Below are positions 28,261 to 36,456 of a DNA stretch of 64,000 nucleotides, one piece after another; the first letter of the stretch is position 1; every line of letters begins with the position of its first letter. The notes below the pieces were generated by a model, which was not told the origin of the DNA, made no database searches, and saw only the letters and a list, made by a program, of their open reading frames with translations. The stretch covers positions 121,784 through 185,783 of the forward strand of contig NW_013657671.1 of assembly GCF_000142905.1 (NCBI RefSeq), in the 5' to 3' direction. This DNA comes from Thecamonas trahens ATCC 50062. Its lineage: Eukaryota; Apusozoa; Apusomonadida; Apusomonadidae. Both the position numbers and the translations under genes were made by a program.

Positions 28261-28311
28261 AGCAAGACGCTCAAGACCGCACGCTTTGACCTGCACGCGT
28301 TTGCTTGCGTT

Positions 28312-31300
28312 TTATTCATCCTGCAGCTGGATCTTGACCAGCTCGGGCGTCGCCTCCCACCACCGTTCAAAGTCGGAACGGAGGACCGACGACGCGAGCT
28401 CGACCGCCCGCTCGAGGAAGGCCAGTTCGTCGACAATAGGCTGCATCCATGCACGGTTCCGTTCAAACAAGACCTCGTCGTCGGGGTTAAGCACGGCCTC
28501 GCGGCCAGAGTTTTTTCGGGCCACACAGTTGAGAATGACACCGTAGAGCAGTCCCTTGCCCGAGTCGATGAGGTCGTGCTGGAGCTGACGTCGGAGCGAG
28601 CCGAGCATGCGCTTCTTCTGCAGGACCCGCTTGCGCTTGGAGAGCCCAGGCTCGCTCGACATGTACTTGCGGAAGGCCTCGTCCTTGGAGATCGGCTCGC
28701 GATCGGCACCAGGCTCAGCGCCTGCGCGGGTCAGCCGCTCGTATACGCCCTCGCTGCCGCAGTCACGCGCATGGGCGGCGTGCTTGCGCTCAGCGAGGAC
28801 GGCCGAGACAGAGTTGATTTCCGGCACAAACGAGCACTCGCGATCCATGTCGGCCTTGATCTCCTTGACATGCTCACGATATCGGCTCAACGCTGTCGGC
28901 GGCACCGCAGCATGGAGCGCCCCGTCGGGCACCTTGTCCGGGGAGCCGTACTGCTCAGCAAGCTCGCGCTCAATGCGAGTGTACGACATTTCGCGGGAGG
29001 CCTCGGTGATCTTGGGCACATGCGTGCACACCTGAGCCTCCTCTGCAGCCAGCTCAGCGCGGAGCTTTGCGGTTCGCTCCGACGAGATCGGATCGGCAAA
29101 CTTGAGCATCGACGGCTCGCGCGGACCCTTCTTTGCCGCCAGCGCCAGCGACTCTGCGCTCACCTTGGGCACAAACGTGCATTCGGCCATGCGATCGGCC
29201 TCGACCTGCGCAGCCAGCTGAGCCCACCGCTTCTCTTGCTCGGGCGTGCGCTTGACCGTGAGGTCAACCCGGTTTCGCGACGCCGCCGCCGCCAGCTTGC
29301 GCGATCGCTCCGAGATGACCGGCTGGTACGTGAGTTCGGCGTCCCAGTCAATCTTGGCACGGCTGGCCTTGGCCGACGAAGCCTTGAGACCACGGGTTCC
29401 CACAAACGATGGTGCTCGCGCCACAGTTGTCGGCTGGACATACCGCTTGCGAGCTCTTGCGGGCGGCGACGACGACGCAGCCGGTGTTGGCGACGAGGTA
29501 CGGACGCGGCTGGGGCTCTCATGCGCCCGCGGCGACGCGCTGGGGCTGACCGCACCACGGGCTCGGCCCTGCGGGTTTCGGCCGTTTCCGCCCGACCCGG
29601 CTCGGACTTGCGGCCGCGAACGGGAGCGGTGGAGCACACGGTGGTGAAAGGCAGACGGTGACATGCCGTACTGCTCACGGTACCACTCCTCGAACGCACG
29701 CTGCTGCTTCCGCTCGATCTTGTTGAGCGCCATCTTGAGCGTTTGCACCTCTTTGGCCTTGGGTACAATCTGCGCTGCGAGTGCTTGCTTGGCCGCCTTT
29801 GCGGGCGACGCTCGCTTGCGGCCCTTGGGCGACGAGGCCGCGGTTAGCGACTTGAGCTTGTCCGGTAGAGCGGCGAGCTCCTTGACACGAGCCGCGAGGA
29901 TGGTTCGCCGCTGGGCCACTGCGCGGGCGAGAGCGGCGCCGTGATCTGAATTGTGCGACCAGGCCTTGAAGGCGTCAGCCGGTTCGACTGGGCGCGGCTG
30001 TGGACGGCGCGAGCGGGCAAGGCCGTGGCTCGTTTCGGTGAGAAAGAGGCGGTCAAAGACGGCGCCGCGCTCGCGCTCGACATCGACGCCGCCTTCGCCC
30101 GAGTCAACGCTCGACCCGCGACGGGCCATCTTGCGCGAGGTTGGCGAAATGGCCGGCAAAAAGGTGCACTCTTTGACCTCGGCGAGCTCTCGGGCATGCA
30201 GGTGCTCATCAAGCTGGCGCTGACGTTCGGCCGAACGCGCAAAGAGCGGCGAGTCAAGCGAGAGGGCGGCCAGCTTGGCCTCTGTCGGCGACACGGCGGC
30301 GGCCGCTGGTGGCGGCTCACGATGCGTTCGTGGCGAGTCGAGCGAGTCAACCTCGTCGGCGTCAGGCGACGCGGCGACAACGACAAAAACACCGTCGTCG
30401 ACCTGTCGCTGGAGCCAGGCGTCAAACTCATGAGCATACCGCGACTTGGCCTGGGCCACGATCCGCTGCGCAAAGGCGAGCTCGCGAATGGCGTTCTCAA
30501 TGGGCTCCGGCGGGTGATACTCGCCGAGCGCTGAGCGGACCGGTGGACGCGGGTTGCGAAGGCCGTTGAGCTGAAACACCTTGTGCAGCGCCAGCTCGAG
30601 ATCGTCGGGCGTGCCATGAGCCTCAAGCTCGGATCGGACATCCGCAAGCTTGGACGCGTAAATGGCTTCTTTGTCGCGCACAACCCTCCAAGCCTGCTCC
30701 GACGCGCGGAACTCGGTTTCTGCCGCCGCGCGGGTCTTGGCCGGCAGCGTCGTACGCGATGCATTGAGCGAGAGCCGGGCGATGACATCGAGCTTGGAGA
30801 TGGACTTGCCTGTCAACCGCTTGTACGAGGCTGAGATAAGCTCGTCTCCGTTGTTGGCAATGTCGATGGCCGGCTTGAATGCGTTGTCGCGGAGGATGCG
30901 GTCATCGGTGGAGAGGCCGATGTCCGGGTTGAACCGAGCCTTGCGGGCCTCGAGCTCCTCCTTACTCCGCGCTGCACGGCGCTGCGCCAGACTTTTAGAC
31001 CGCTCGCGAATGGCAGGCGCAAAGGTCAGCTCGCGCTCCTCCTCCTTGCGGATCTTTCGGCGAGTGGCGTCGAGCACATCGGTCTTGCGCAGCGCCAGCA
31101 CCGCCGGATCTGACGAATGAGCAGCCTTTGCCGCGAGTTGACGCGATGCCGGCGAGATGGCTGGCGAAAAGGTGAGCTGATCCGAGACAGCGAGCTTGCC
31201 CTCGACCATGCAGTGCTTGTGGGTTGGCGACGAGGTGTCGACTGCCGAAAAGATGCTGCTGCCCTCGGCCTTGCCAAACGACGACAGCAGCTGGCTTCGC

Positions 31301-31758
31301 ACACCATCCAGATCCTCTCTGGTCCTCCCGCGCCCACCACCAGCCTTCTGCCGGCTGCTTCGATTTCGCAACTTCGCGCTACCAGCCCCACTCCCGCCAG
31401 CTGCAACGCCCAGACGTCCGCGCGGCGCCGGAGTGGCGGCGGCAGCACCACCAGCGGCCCCGGCTGCGGCTCCGCTCGCGCCAGCACCTCGGGCCCTTGG
31501 CGCTGGAGTGGCGGCGGCGCTTGCACCTCTTGTCCTTCTCCGTCCAGCGCGCACCGGAGTCGCCTTGGCAGCACTTGCGCTCTTCTTGGCGCTGCCGGTG
31601 CCGCGCCCAGCCCGGGCCTTGGGTGCCGGCGTCTGTGTCCCGTCGCGGGGCCGTGGCTTCCGCCCGGCCGGTGTCCCACCACCGCCTCGCCCACGGCCTC
31701 GCCCACGGCCTCGCCCACCACTTTGCCGGCCCTTTCTGCCTGCGGCGCCGGTGGGCAT
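28312..31758 (-). CDS. Large protein with repeated F-x-P-x-I-x3-S motifs
   Basis: 1,148 residues. The first 140 are basic and Gly/Arg/Pro-rich (RGRGRGRG), likely disordered. At least eight copies of a short motif [FYH]-x-P-x-[IV]-x3-S-x2-[LM] are spread through the chain, for example LTFSPAISPASRQLA near 194, LTFAPAIRERSKSLA near 245, CTFLPAISPTSRKMA near 536, LTYQPVISERSRKLA near 812, CTFVPKVSAESLALA near 866, CTHVPKITEASREMS near 916 and CSFVPEINSVSAVLA near 982. Charged helices separate them. I recall similar motifs in uncharacterised flagellate and alga proteins but cannot name a family. An adaptor or cytoskeletal role is a guess. Its ATG lies 120 nt downstream of the stop of the next same-strand gene. 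Confidence 0.8.
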   Translation of the reverse strand: MPTGAAGRKGRQSGGRGRGRGRGRGGGGTPAGRKPRPRDGTQTPAPKARAGRGTGSAKKSASAAKATPVRAGRRRTRGASAAATPAPRARGAGASGAAAGAAGGAAAATPAPRGRLGVAAGGSGAGSAKLRNRSSRQKAGGGRGRTREDLDGVRSQLLSSFGKAEGSSIFSAVDTSSPTHKHCMVEGKLAVSDQLTFSPAISPASRQLAAKAAHSSDPAVLALRKTDVLDATRRKIRKEEERELTFAPAIRERSKSLAQRRAARSKEELEARKARFNPDIGLSTDDRILRDNAFKPAIDIANNGDELISASYKRLTGKSISKLDVIARLSLNASRTTLPAKTRAAAETEFRASEQAWRVVRDKEAIYASKLADVRSELEAHGTPDDLELALHKVFQLNGLRNPRPPVRSALGEYHPPEPIENAIRELAFAQRIVAQAKSRYAHEFDAWLQRQVDDGVFVVVAASPDADEVDSLDSPRTHREPPPAAAAVSPTEAKLAALSLDSPLFARSAERQRQLDEHLHARELAEVKECTFLPAISPTSRKMARRGSSVDSGEGGVDVERERGAVFDRLFLTETSHGLARSRRPQPRPVEPADAFKAWSHNSDHGAALARAVAQRRTILAARVKELAALPDKLKSLTAASSPKGRKRASPAKAAKQALAAQIVPKAKEVQTLKMALNKIERKQQRAFEEWYREQYGMSPSAFHHRVLHRSRSRPQVRAGSGGNGRNPQGRARGAVSPSASPRAHESPSRVRTSSPTPAASSSPPARARKRYVQPTTVARAPSFVGTRGLKASSAKASRAKIDWDAELTYQPVISERSRKLAAAASRNRVDLTVKRTPEQEKRWAQLAAQVEADRMAECTFVPKVSAESLALAAKKGPREPSMLKFADPISSERTAKLRAELAAEEAQVCTHVPKITEASREMSYTRIERELAEQYGSPDKVPDGALHAAVPPTALSRYREHVKEIKADMDRECSFVPEINSVSAVLAERKHAAHARDCGSEGVYERLTRAGAEPGADREPISKDEAFRKYMSSEPGLSKRKRVLQKKRMLGSLRRQLQHDLIDSGKGLLYGVILNCVARKNSGREAVLNPDDEVLFERNRAWMQPIVDELAFLERAVELASSVLRSDFERWWEATPELVKIQLQDE

Positions 31759-31878
31759 GGTGAGTGGCGTGCGGGCGTGCTGCTGCGGTTGCTAGTGCTG
31801 CGAGGGGCTCTGCCGTTGCTCGTTCGCTCGCTCGTTCGTGGTTGGTTCATTGCCGCTGGCACCAAATGGGGGCAGTCG

Positions 31879-32709
31879 TCACGAGGCGGCGGCGGTGGTG
31901 GCGGCGGCTGCCTCGGCAATCCGACGCTGGCGCTCCTCCTCCATGGCACGGTTGGCCTCTTCGGCGGCGACGGCGCGGGCGTCGTTGTCGGCCGCCTCGG
32001 CAGCTTCCATCGAGGCCTTGCGGCGCTTGCGCTCGGCTTCGGCGAGGCGATCGGCCTCGTTGCGGGCGGCGCGGCGCTCGAGCTCCTCGTTGGAGATCGA
32101 CTTGGCCTCCTCGGCGAGGCGGCGCTTGCGCTCGGCCTCCATGGCGGCGTCTGCGGCTGACGCTGCTGACGCGCGCTCGGCCTCGTCGGCCCGGGACGCC
32201 GCATCAACAGACGCTCGGCGCCGACGCTGCTCGTCGGCGGCCATGAACGCGGCCTGCTTCTTGGACGCGGCATGGAGAAGAGCCTCGGTGGTGTCAGGTT
32301 CGAGGGCGCCTGTAGACGATGCAAGCGCCTTCTCCACCATGCCCGACTCGATGAGGCGCTGGCGCTCAGCCTCGACCTGCTGATCGACCTCTTCCCGCGC
32401 AGCCTGCCGTTCGAGATCGGTAGCGTATTCAGCCACCGCAATCTCAGCCATCTGCCGCTCGCGCTCTTTCTCGATGGCAGCCAGCGCCTCGACGCGGGCA
32501 GCCTTACGCTCTTCCTCGTCACGCGCAGCCGAGTTGTCGACCGACGCCCGGCGGCGGCTGCGCTCCTCCTCCATGGCCACATCTGCGGCGCGGCCAGCAG
32601 CCTTGCGCTCTTCCTCGTCACGCGCAGCCGAGTTGTCGACCGACGCCCGGCGGCGACTGCGCTCCTCCTCTTCCATCGTCGCCGCCATCCGCTTGTTTAC
32701 CACTCGCAT
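31879..32709 (-). CDS. Charged helical protein with repeated RRxS motifs
   Basis: 276 residues from the ATG at 32709 (MRVVNKRMAATMEEEERS). Almost the whole chain is Glu/Arg/Ala-rich and should form a long single helix or coiled coil. Four basic stretches fit R-R-x-S protein-kinase sites: SRRRASVDN twice, RRRRASVDA and KRRKASMEA. Two of these lie in a 33-residue tandem duplication (DNA 32498-32668). Immediately upstream on the minus strand is a pyrimidine-rich tract ending in CAG, a good splice acceptor, so a 5' exon or 5'UTR intron probably exists; I could not find an in-frame ATG exon. No family is recognised. Confidence 0.65.
   Translation of the reverse strand: MRVVNKRMAATMEEEERSRRRASVDNSAARDEEERKAAGRAADVAMEEERSRRRASVDNSAARDEEERKAARVEALAAIEKERERQMAEIAVAEYATDLERQAAREEVDQQVEAERQRLIESGMVEKALASSTGALEPDTTEALLHAASKKQAAFMAADEQRRRRASVDAASRADEAERASAASAADAAMEAERKRRLAEEAKSISNEELERRAARNEADRLAEAERKRRKASMEAAEAADNDARAVAAEEANRAMEEERQRRIAEAAAATTAAAS
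32498..32668. repeat. 99-nt period tandem duplication inside CDS
   Basis: Segments 32498-32569 and 32597-32668 are identical except for about two bases, with a period of 99 nt (33 codons). It duplicates one RRxS-containing block and the near-identity suggests a recent event or concerted evolution. Confidence 0.85.
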
Positions 32710-33354
32710 GACTTCCGTGTCGGCCTGCGAGTGATCGAAGGGGTGTGAGAAAAGGAAGGGAAAAAAAACTGAGGCCAAAAAAAGGCACGCTTTTCTGCCA
32801 TGGAACAGTGTGGGGCACAGGCATGGCAGAGGTGTGTGCGTATGTGTTTGGGGGGGAGGGGTATGGAGCGGAAGGAGGGAAGACGGCGAAGAGATCCGGG
32901 ATGCGTACCGCAGCGCGGGTAGCAGCAATTGCATGGTCTGCAGCAGCGCCATGGTCTGTGTGGCGAGAGGTGCTCCCGTTCAGACACGCCCTCGTGCCAG
33001 GTGCACCCACCACAGTCTCGCAATGTTCCACACCCGTGCGTGCCGAGACGGCACGTGCTCAGCGAACCACTATTTTTCGACCATATTTCAGCTGCAAGGC
33101 CATGGTATTGATGTGCATCCACAGTGGATGTGAGTGAGTTGTGCATGTGTGTGCATGTGTGTGTGTGTGTATGTGCGTGTATGTGCATGTGTGTGTGTAC
33201 GTGTGTGTGTGTGTGTGTGTGTGTGCATGTGCATGTGTGTGTGTGTGTCGTGTGCCCGTGGTTCCGGTGTATGAGCGAGTGGTCCAGTTCTGGTCGCCAG
33301 CTGGTGACTGTGACGGTGCTCCTCTCTCGTTTTTCCCCCTCATTTCCTCCCACT
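32710..33354. promoter_or_regulatory. Divergent intergenic region with TG microsatellite
   Basis: About 645 nt between the RRxS-repeat gene and the pyruvate-carrier gene. It holds an A-rich run near 32760-32785 (the T/C tract of a possible minus-strand intron) and the alternating TG/TA/TGCA tract at 33140-33254. Open frames across it are repeat artefacts. Confidence 0.5.
33140..33254. repeat. (TG)n microsatellite with TGCATG interruptions
   Basis: About 115 nt of alternating purine-pyrimidine sequence, mainly TG with ATGTGC interruptions, ending about 100 nt upstream of the pyruvate-carrier ATG. Such tracts can adopt Z-DNA. Confidence 0.9.
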
Positions 33355-34303
33355 ATGGCCACTGCTGTGCGTTCCGTGGTCAGCCGCTTCCTTGCGCGGT
33401 ACTCCGGCATCGAGGGTGGAGTCCTCCTCCGCGGCAAGGTCTTCCAGCAGCTGGGGGAGAAGTATCCTTCATTTAAGAAGTTTAACAACGGTATGCTCCT
33501 TGCCCGCCCTTCTCCACCATGCCTGCCCCCCTCCCTCCCCCCCCCCCGTCCCGTGCTCAGCGCCACGCGTCCTCTTCTCAATCATCCTACATTGGTGTTC
33601 ATTCTCCCTCATCCCGGACCCGCCACAGGGCGCACCTTGCACCACAGGGTGACCAGCACACCCCAGACCCACGACACCACTCACATTCTCCCATCGTCTC
33701 CCTTTTCCCGCTTCTCTGCGTGTTATTCCGTCATTGCCCGGCGTGTGACTGCTCGCGCTGTGGCGGGCCAATGCGGCGACAAAACGTCAACGAACGTTCG
33801 AATGGTGTTATTTCTGCTGGTGGCGTTATCGTGGGCATGACGACGATACGATTCGGCCCGGGCACTGGCTGCGCCAACGGGGCTGGCAACGGTGGCGACC
33901 GACGGCAGTGCTGACGGTGGCGCCGGCGTGGAAGTGGGGGCTGGCAGCAGTTCCGTTGTATGGGGCGGTGTCGGGCGATGTGCAGGTGGAGAACATCGAC
34001 CTCAAGACCTCGGGCGCGCTCTCGCTGACAGGCATTGTCTGGGCGTACTACGGCATGCTTGTTCGACCGACGGCGTACTTGCTGGTCGCCGTCAACATGG
34101 CGCTTCTGGCGGTCAACGGGACCAACGTTGCCCGCAAGGTCATGTACAACCGCGAGCTGGCGGCGGCGACCGACCTCTCGGTGGTCGACACCCTCCAGGT
34201 GATCCCGGCGCCGGCGCTGACTGCGGTTCCTGCAGCCGACGTCACCGTCGTCACGCCGAGTGTGACCGTGGCCGAGAGCGACGTGGCCGATGCCGACAAG
34301 TAA
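33355..34303 (+). CDS. MPC2: Mitochondrial pyruvate carrier subunit, MPC2-like (two exons)
   Basis: Read as exon 1 at 33355-33490 and exon 2 at 33909-34303, joined over a 418-nt GT-AG intron in phase 1. The product is 176 residues. Exon 1 gives a basic, amphipathic N-terminus. Exon 2 has the MPC core: the APAWKWGL element, a conserved loop, then TGIVWAYYGMLVRPTAYLL and VNMALLAVNG membrane helices and a final ARKVMYNRELA. MPC proteins form a heterodimer in the mitochondrial inner membrane that imports pyruvate. The subunit type (MPC2 rather than MPC1) rests on overall similarity. The last 40 residues are an Ala/Val-rich extension beyond the usual end. It is convergent with TRM6, with 17 nt between stops. 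Confidence 0.88.
33491..33908 (+). other. Intron of the MPC gene
   Basis: 418 nt, donor GTATGC, acceptor GGCAG, phase 1. Joining completes a Val codon between FNN and LTVAPAW, giving continuous MPC homology. It is by far the longest of the introns resolved here. Confidence 0.85.
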
Positions 34304-34320
34304 AGTTGCAATTTTGAGAT

Positions 34321-35640
34321 TTACTCGGCGCTCAGCGGCTTGGCCCTCTTGGCCGGCGCGGCGCCGTCGTCATCGCTGGGCGCGGCAGGAGAAGCCGCCG
34401 CTGCTGCGGCAGCAGCGCGGACGCCACTGCGTTGGCGTTTGCGGGCGGTGCGGCGCATGGAGGCCTTGCGGGCCTTAGCAGCGGCGATCTCCTCGGCGGT
34501 GGGCGCCGACGGGTCGTCCGCGAGCGGCATTGACTTGTGGCCGGCAAGGACAAAGCCCGAGGTGTTGTGGAACGAGACCTCCGGGTGGGTCCGGTCGGGG
34601 AGAACCTGCTGCGGGCGGAGGAATGTGTGCGAGAGGCGGAGGGCGATAGCCGAGTCGGTCTCGACCAGCCATTGGAAGCAGGCGACCAGCGGCTCAGCGT
34701 AGGAGAAGAAGATGGCAAACGGCTCGCCGAGGCCGAGGATCGGGTAGATGGCCTGAAGGACCGGAAGAGGATCGTCCTGTGGCACCATCAGTAGGCCGTG
34801 GGCTGTGCCCTCGGCCAGCGGCAGCGGCGCAAGCTCGGCCGCCAGCTCCGGGTTGACCAGAGCCTCCAGCTGCGTGGTGACGAGCGGGGCGAGGATGGGC
34901 GAGTCTCCGCCTTGCGCCCAGTGCATGATGGAGAGGCTGTGGAGCTGCGGCGAGGCACAGCGACCGTAGTTGACGACCTTGCCGTGGCCGCCGCACCGCT
35001 CCAGAACGGCACCGGTGAGCAGGCCGTTTGTGCCGTCTACAATTGCATACGAGGCGCCGGCGCGGACGTTGGCAGCAGTCAGCATGTACGCCAGAGCGTC
35101 CGGGCGGAGGAAGCAGAGCTTGCGCGGCGAGCGATCAAAGAGGGCGTCGGCGACGCGTGCGGCGGTGGCCTTGTACGCGGTGAGGACGTACTCGTACTTT
35201 TGCTTCTTCTTGACAATGTACTTTGCCTGGGAGAAAGCGGTCTTGGAGTCGTAGGCGGCGTGCGACTCGACGAGCTGACCGATGATCTCCTCCACCGGCT
35301 TGCCCTCCTCGCGCATGGCCTGGATGGCCTCTGCCGACATGGTCTGCTCCTCCTTGAGCTTGATGTGGCGATTGTCACCGATAACCCCATCCTCCGGCGC
35401 ACTGATCTCTGTCAGCTCTGTATCCGTAGCCACTGAGCTCATCCGCACCATCTCCGAGCCCACCAGATGGAACATGCTCCCGTACGGCTCGCCGACCAGA
35501 CCCGCCAGAGTTGCCCCATTCTTCTTCTTCCCCATCCGCAGACTGGTGGAGGCAGAGGCCTTCTTGATCATATAGAAGCCCTTGTTCGACCACAGCACAA
35601 CCTGCTCACCCTCAGAGATGACATTGTCCTTGCTCTCCAT
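34321..35640 (-). CDS. TRM6: tRNA m1A58 methyltransferase non-catalytic subunit TRM6 (Gcd10)
   Basis: 439 residues from the ATG at 35640; an upstream extension starts at TTG. The TRM6/Gcd10 family hallmark appears in the middle: LKEEQTMSAEAIQAM followed by a Lys/Glu segment and TAFSQAKYIVKKKQKY. The N-terminus (VVLWSNKGFYMIKK) and the Rossmann-like second half (YAIVDGTNGLLTGAVLERCGG) also fit. TRM6 pairs with catalytic TRM61 to methylate A58 of tRNAs, including the initiator, in the nucleus. It lacks the SAM motif, as expected for this subunit. The C-terminal 60 residues are Ala/Lys/Arg-rich and may be a nuclear signal. It is convergent with MPC and divergent from UBAC1. Confidence 0.93.
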   Translation of the reverse strand: MESKDNVISEGEQVVLWSNKGFYMIKKASASTSLRMGKKKNGATLAGLVGEPYGSMFHLVGSEMVRMSSVATDTELTEISAPEDGVIGDNRHIKLKEEQTMSAEAIQAMREEGKPVEEIIGQLVESHAAYDSKTAFSQAKYIVKKKQKYEYVLTAYKATAARVADALFDRSPRKLCFLRPDALAYMLTAANVRAGASYAIVDGTNGLLTGAVLERCGGHGKVVNYGRCASPQLHSLSIMHWAQGGDSPILAPLVTTQLEALVNPELAAELAPLPLAEGTAHGLLMVPQDDPLPVLQAIYPILGLGEPFAIFFSYAEPLVACFQWLVETDSAIALRLSHTFLRPQQVLPDRTHPEVSFHNTSGFVLAGHKSMPLADDPSAPTAEEIAAAKARKASMRRTARKRQRSGVRAAAAAAAASPAAPSDDDGAAPAKRAKPLSAE

Positions 35641-35838
35641 CCTGCCCCTCTCCAACCTCTCCTACTCTCCGTCTCTCTCGAGTCTGAGCGGTGAAGTGGT
35701 CGTCGGTCGGCGACAACGAGCCCTGCCACTGTCCGGTCTTGCCCGTCCCGTCTTGACTGACCGCTCATTCGACCAGTCGGATAGCCACGGGGCCTGGGCC
35801 TGGGCCAGGAACGGGATGGGGAGGGAGGGAGTGGGGAA

Positions 35839-36047
35839 CAGTGTGTGGTGATGGCGGGATGGGGAGGGAGGGAGGAGGGGGATCTAGGGTGATGGTATCA
35901 GTGTGTGGTGATGGCGGGATGGGGAGGGAGGGAGGAGGGGGATCTAGGGTGATGGTATCAGTGTGTGGTGATGGCGGGATGGGGAGGGAGGGAGGAGGGG
36001 GATCTAGGGTGATGGTATCAGTGTGTGGCGATGGCGGGATGGGGAGG
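35839..36047. repeat. 60-nt minisatellite, about 3.5 copies, G-quadruplex-prone
   Basis: Three complete and one partial copy of an exactly 60-nt unit starting CAGTGTGTGGTGATGGCGGG. Each unit contains several G-runs of 3-5 (GGGATGGGGAGGGAGGGAGG). Copies one to three are virtually identical; the fourth diverges near its end. Confidence 0.95.
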
Positions 36048-36150
36048 GGGCGAGGGGGTTGGGAATTGGCGCTGCGTGGGGTGCTGGACATGGTGTGGTG
36101 GTGATGATGAGATGAGGACGATTATGTTGACTGCTGATAAGGGCATGATC

Positions 36151-36174
36151 GGCGCGCGCGCGCGTGTGTGTGTG
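36151..36174. repeat. (GC)n(GT)n alternating tract
   Basis: GGCGCGCGCGCGCGTGTGTG and onward: an uninterrupted alternating purine-pyrimidine run, the sequence type most prone to Z-DNA, located between TRM6 and the UBAC1-like gene. Confidence 0.85.
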
Positions 36175-36456
36175 AGGAGGGGGAGATGGATCATACTTGT
36201 GTGTTCGAGATGATGTGGTGGTGATGAGGGTGGAAGTGATTGGAGGCAGTGGGAGGTGGTGTTCATGGGCCATGGTGACCAGGCTTTGGCCTCTGGCTTG
36301 GCTGTGGCGACCTGGCGACCACAGGCGAGTGCGACCACCACCGAAGGTCGCCCGCCGACCACCTGACCACCCAAGCCGACGACCTGTGGCCACACCCGTC
36401 CACCCCACCCCTTCTTCCACACCCCCCACACCCCCACCCTCCCCCCCACCCACCCC

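Larger units (their letters stand above)
35641..36456. promoter_or_regulatory. Divergent intergenic region with G-rich minisatellite
   Basis: About 815 nt between TRM6 and the UBAC1-like gene. It contains the 60-nt minisatellite (35839-36047) and a GC/GT alternating tract (36151-36174). The stretch before the UBAC1 start is C/CA-rich. No other element is recognised. Confidence 0.5.

Noticed and set aside
32710-33031. Upstream exon for the RRxS-repeat gene ending at a GTACGC donor
   Set aside because: One frame splices in phase to the CAG acceptor but lacks any ATG; the ATG-containing frame splices out of phase. Left as a possible 5'UTR intron only.
33124-33354. Cys/Val-rich N-terminal extension of the pyruvate carrier
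   Set aside because: It translates the TG microsatellite and begins at a GTG; the ATG at 33355 fits the family.
35765-36104. Repeating frames such as PPIPPSPHTDTITLDPP
   Set aside because: Direct translation of the 60-nt minisatellite (divisible by three), not a gene.
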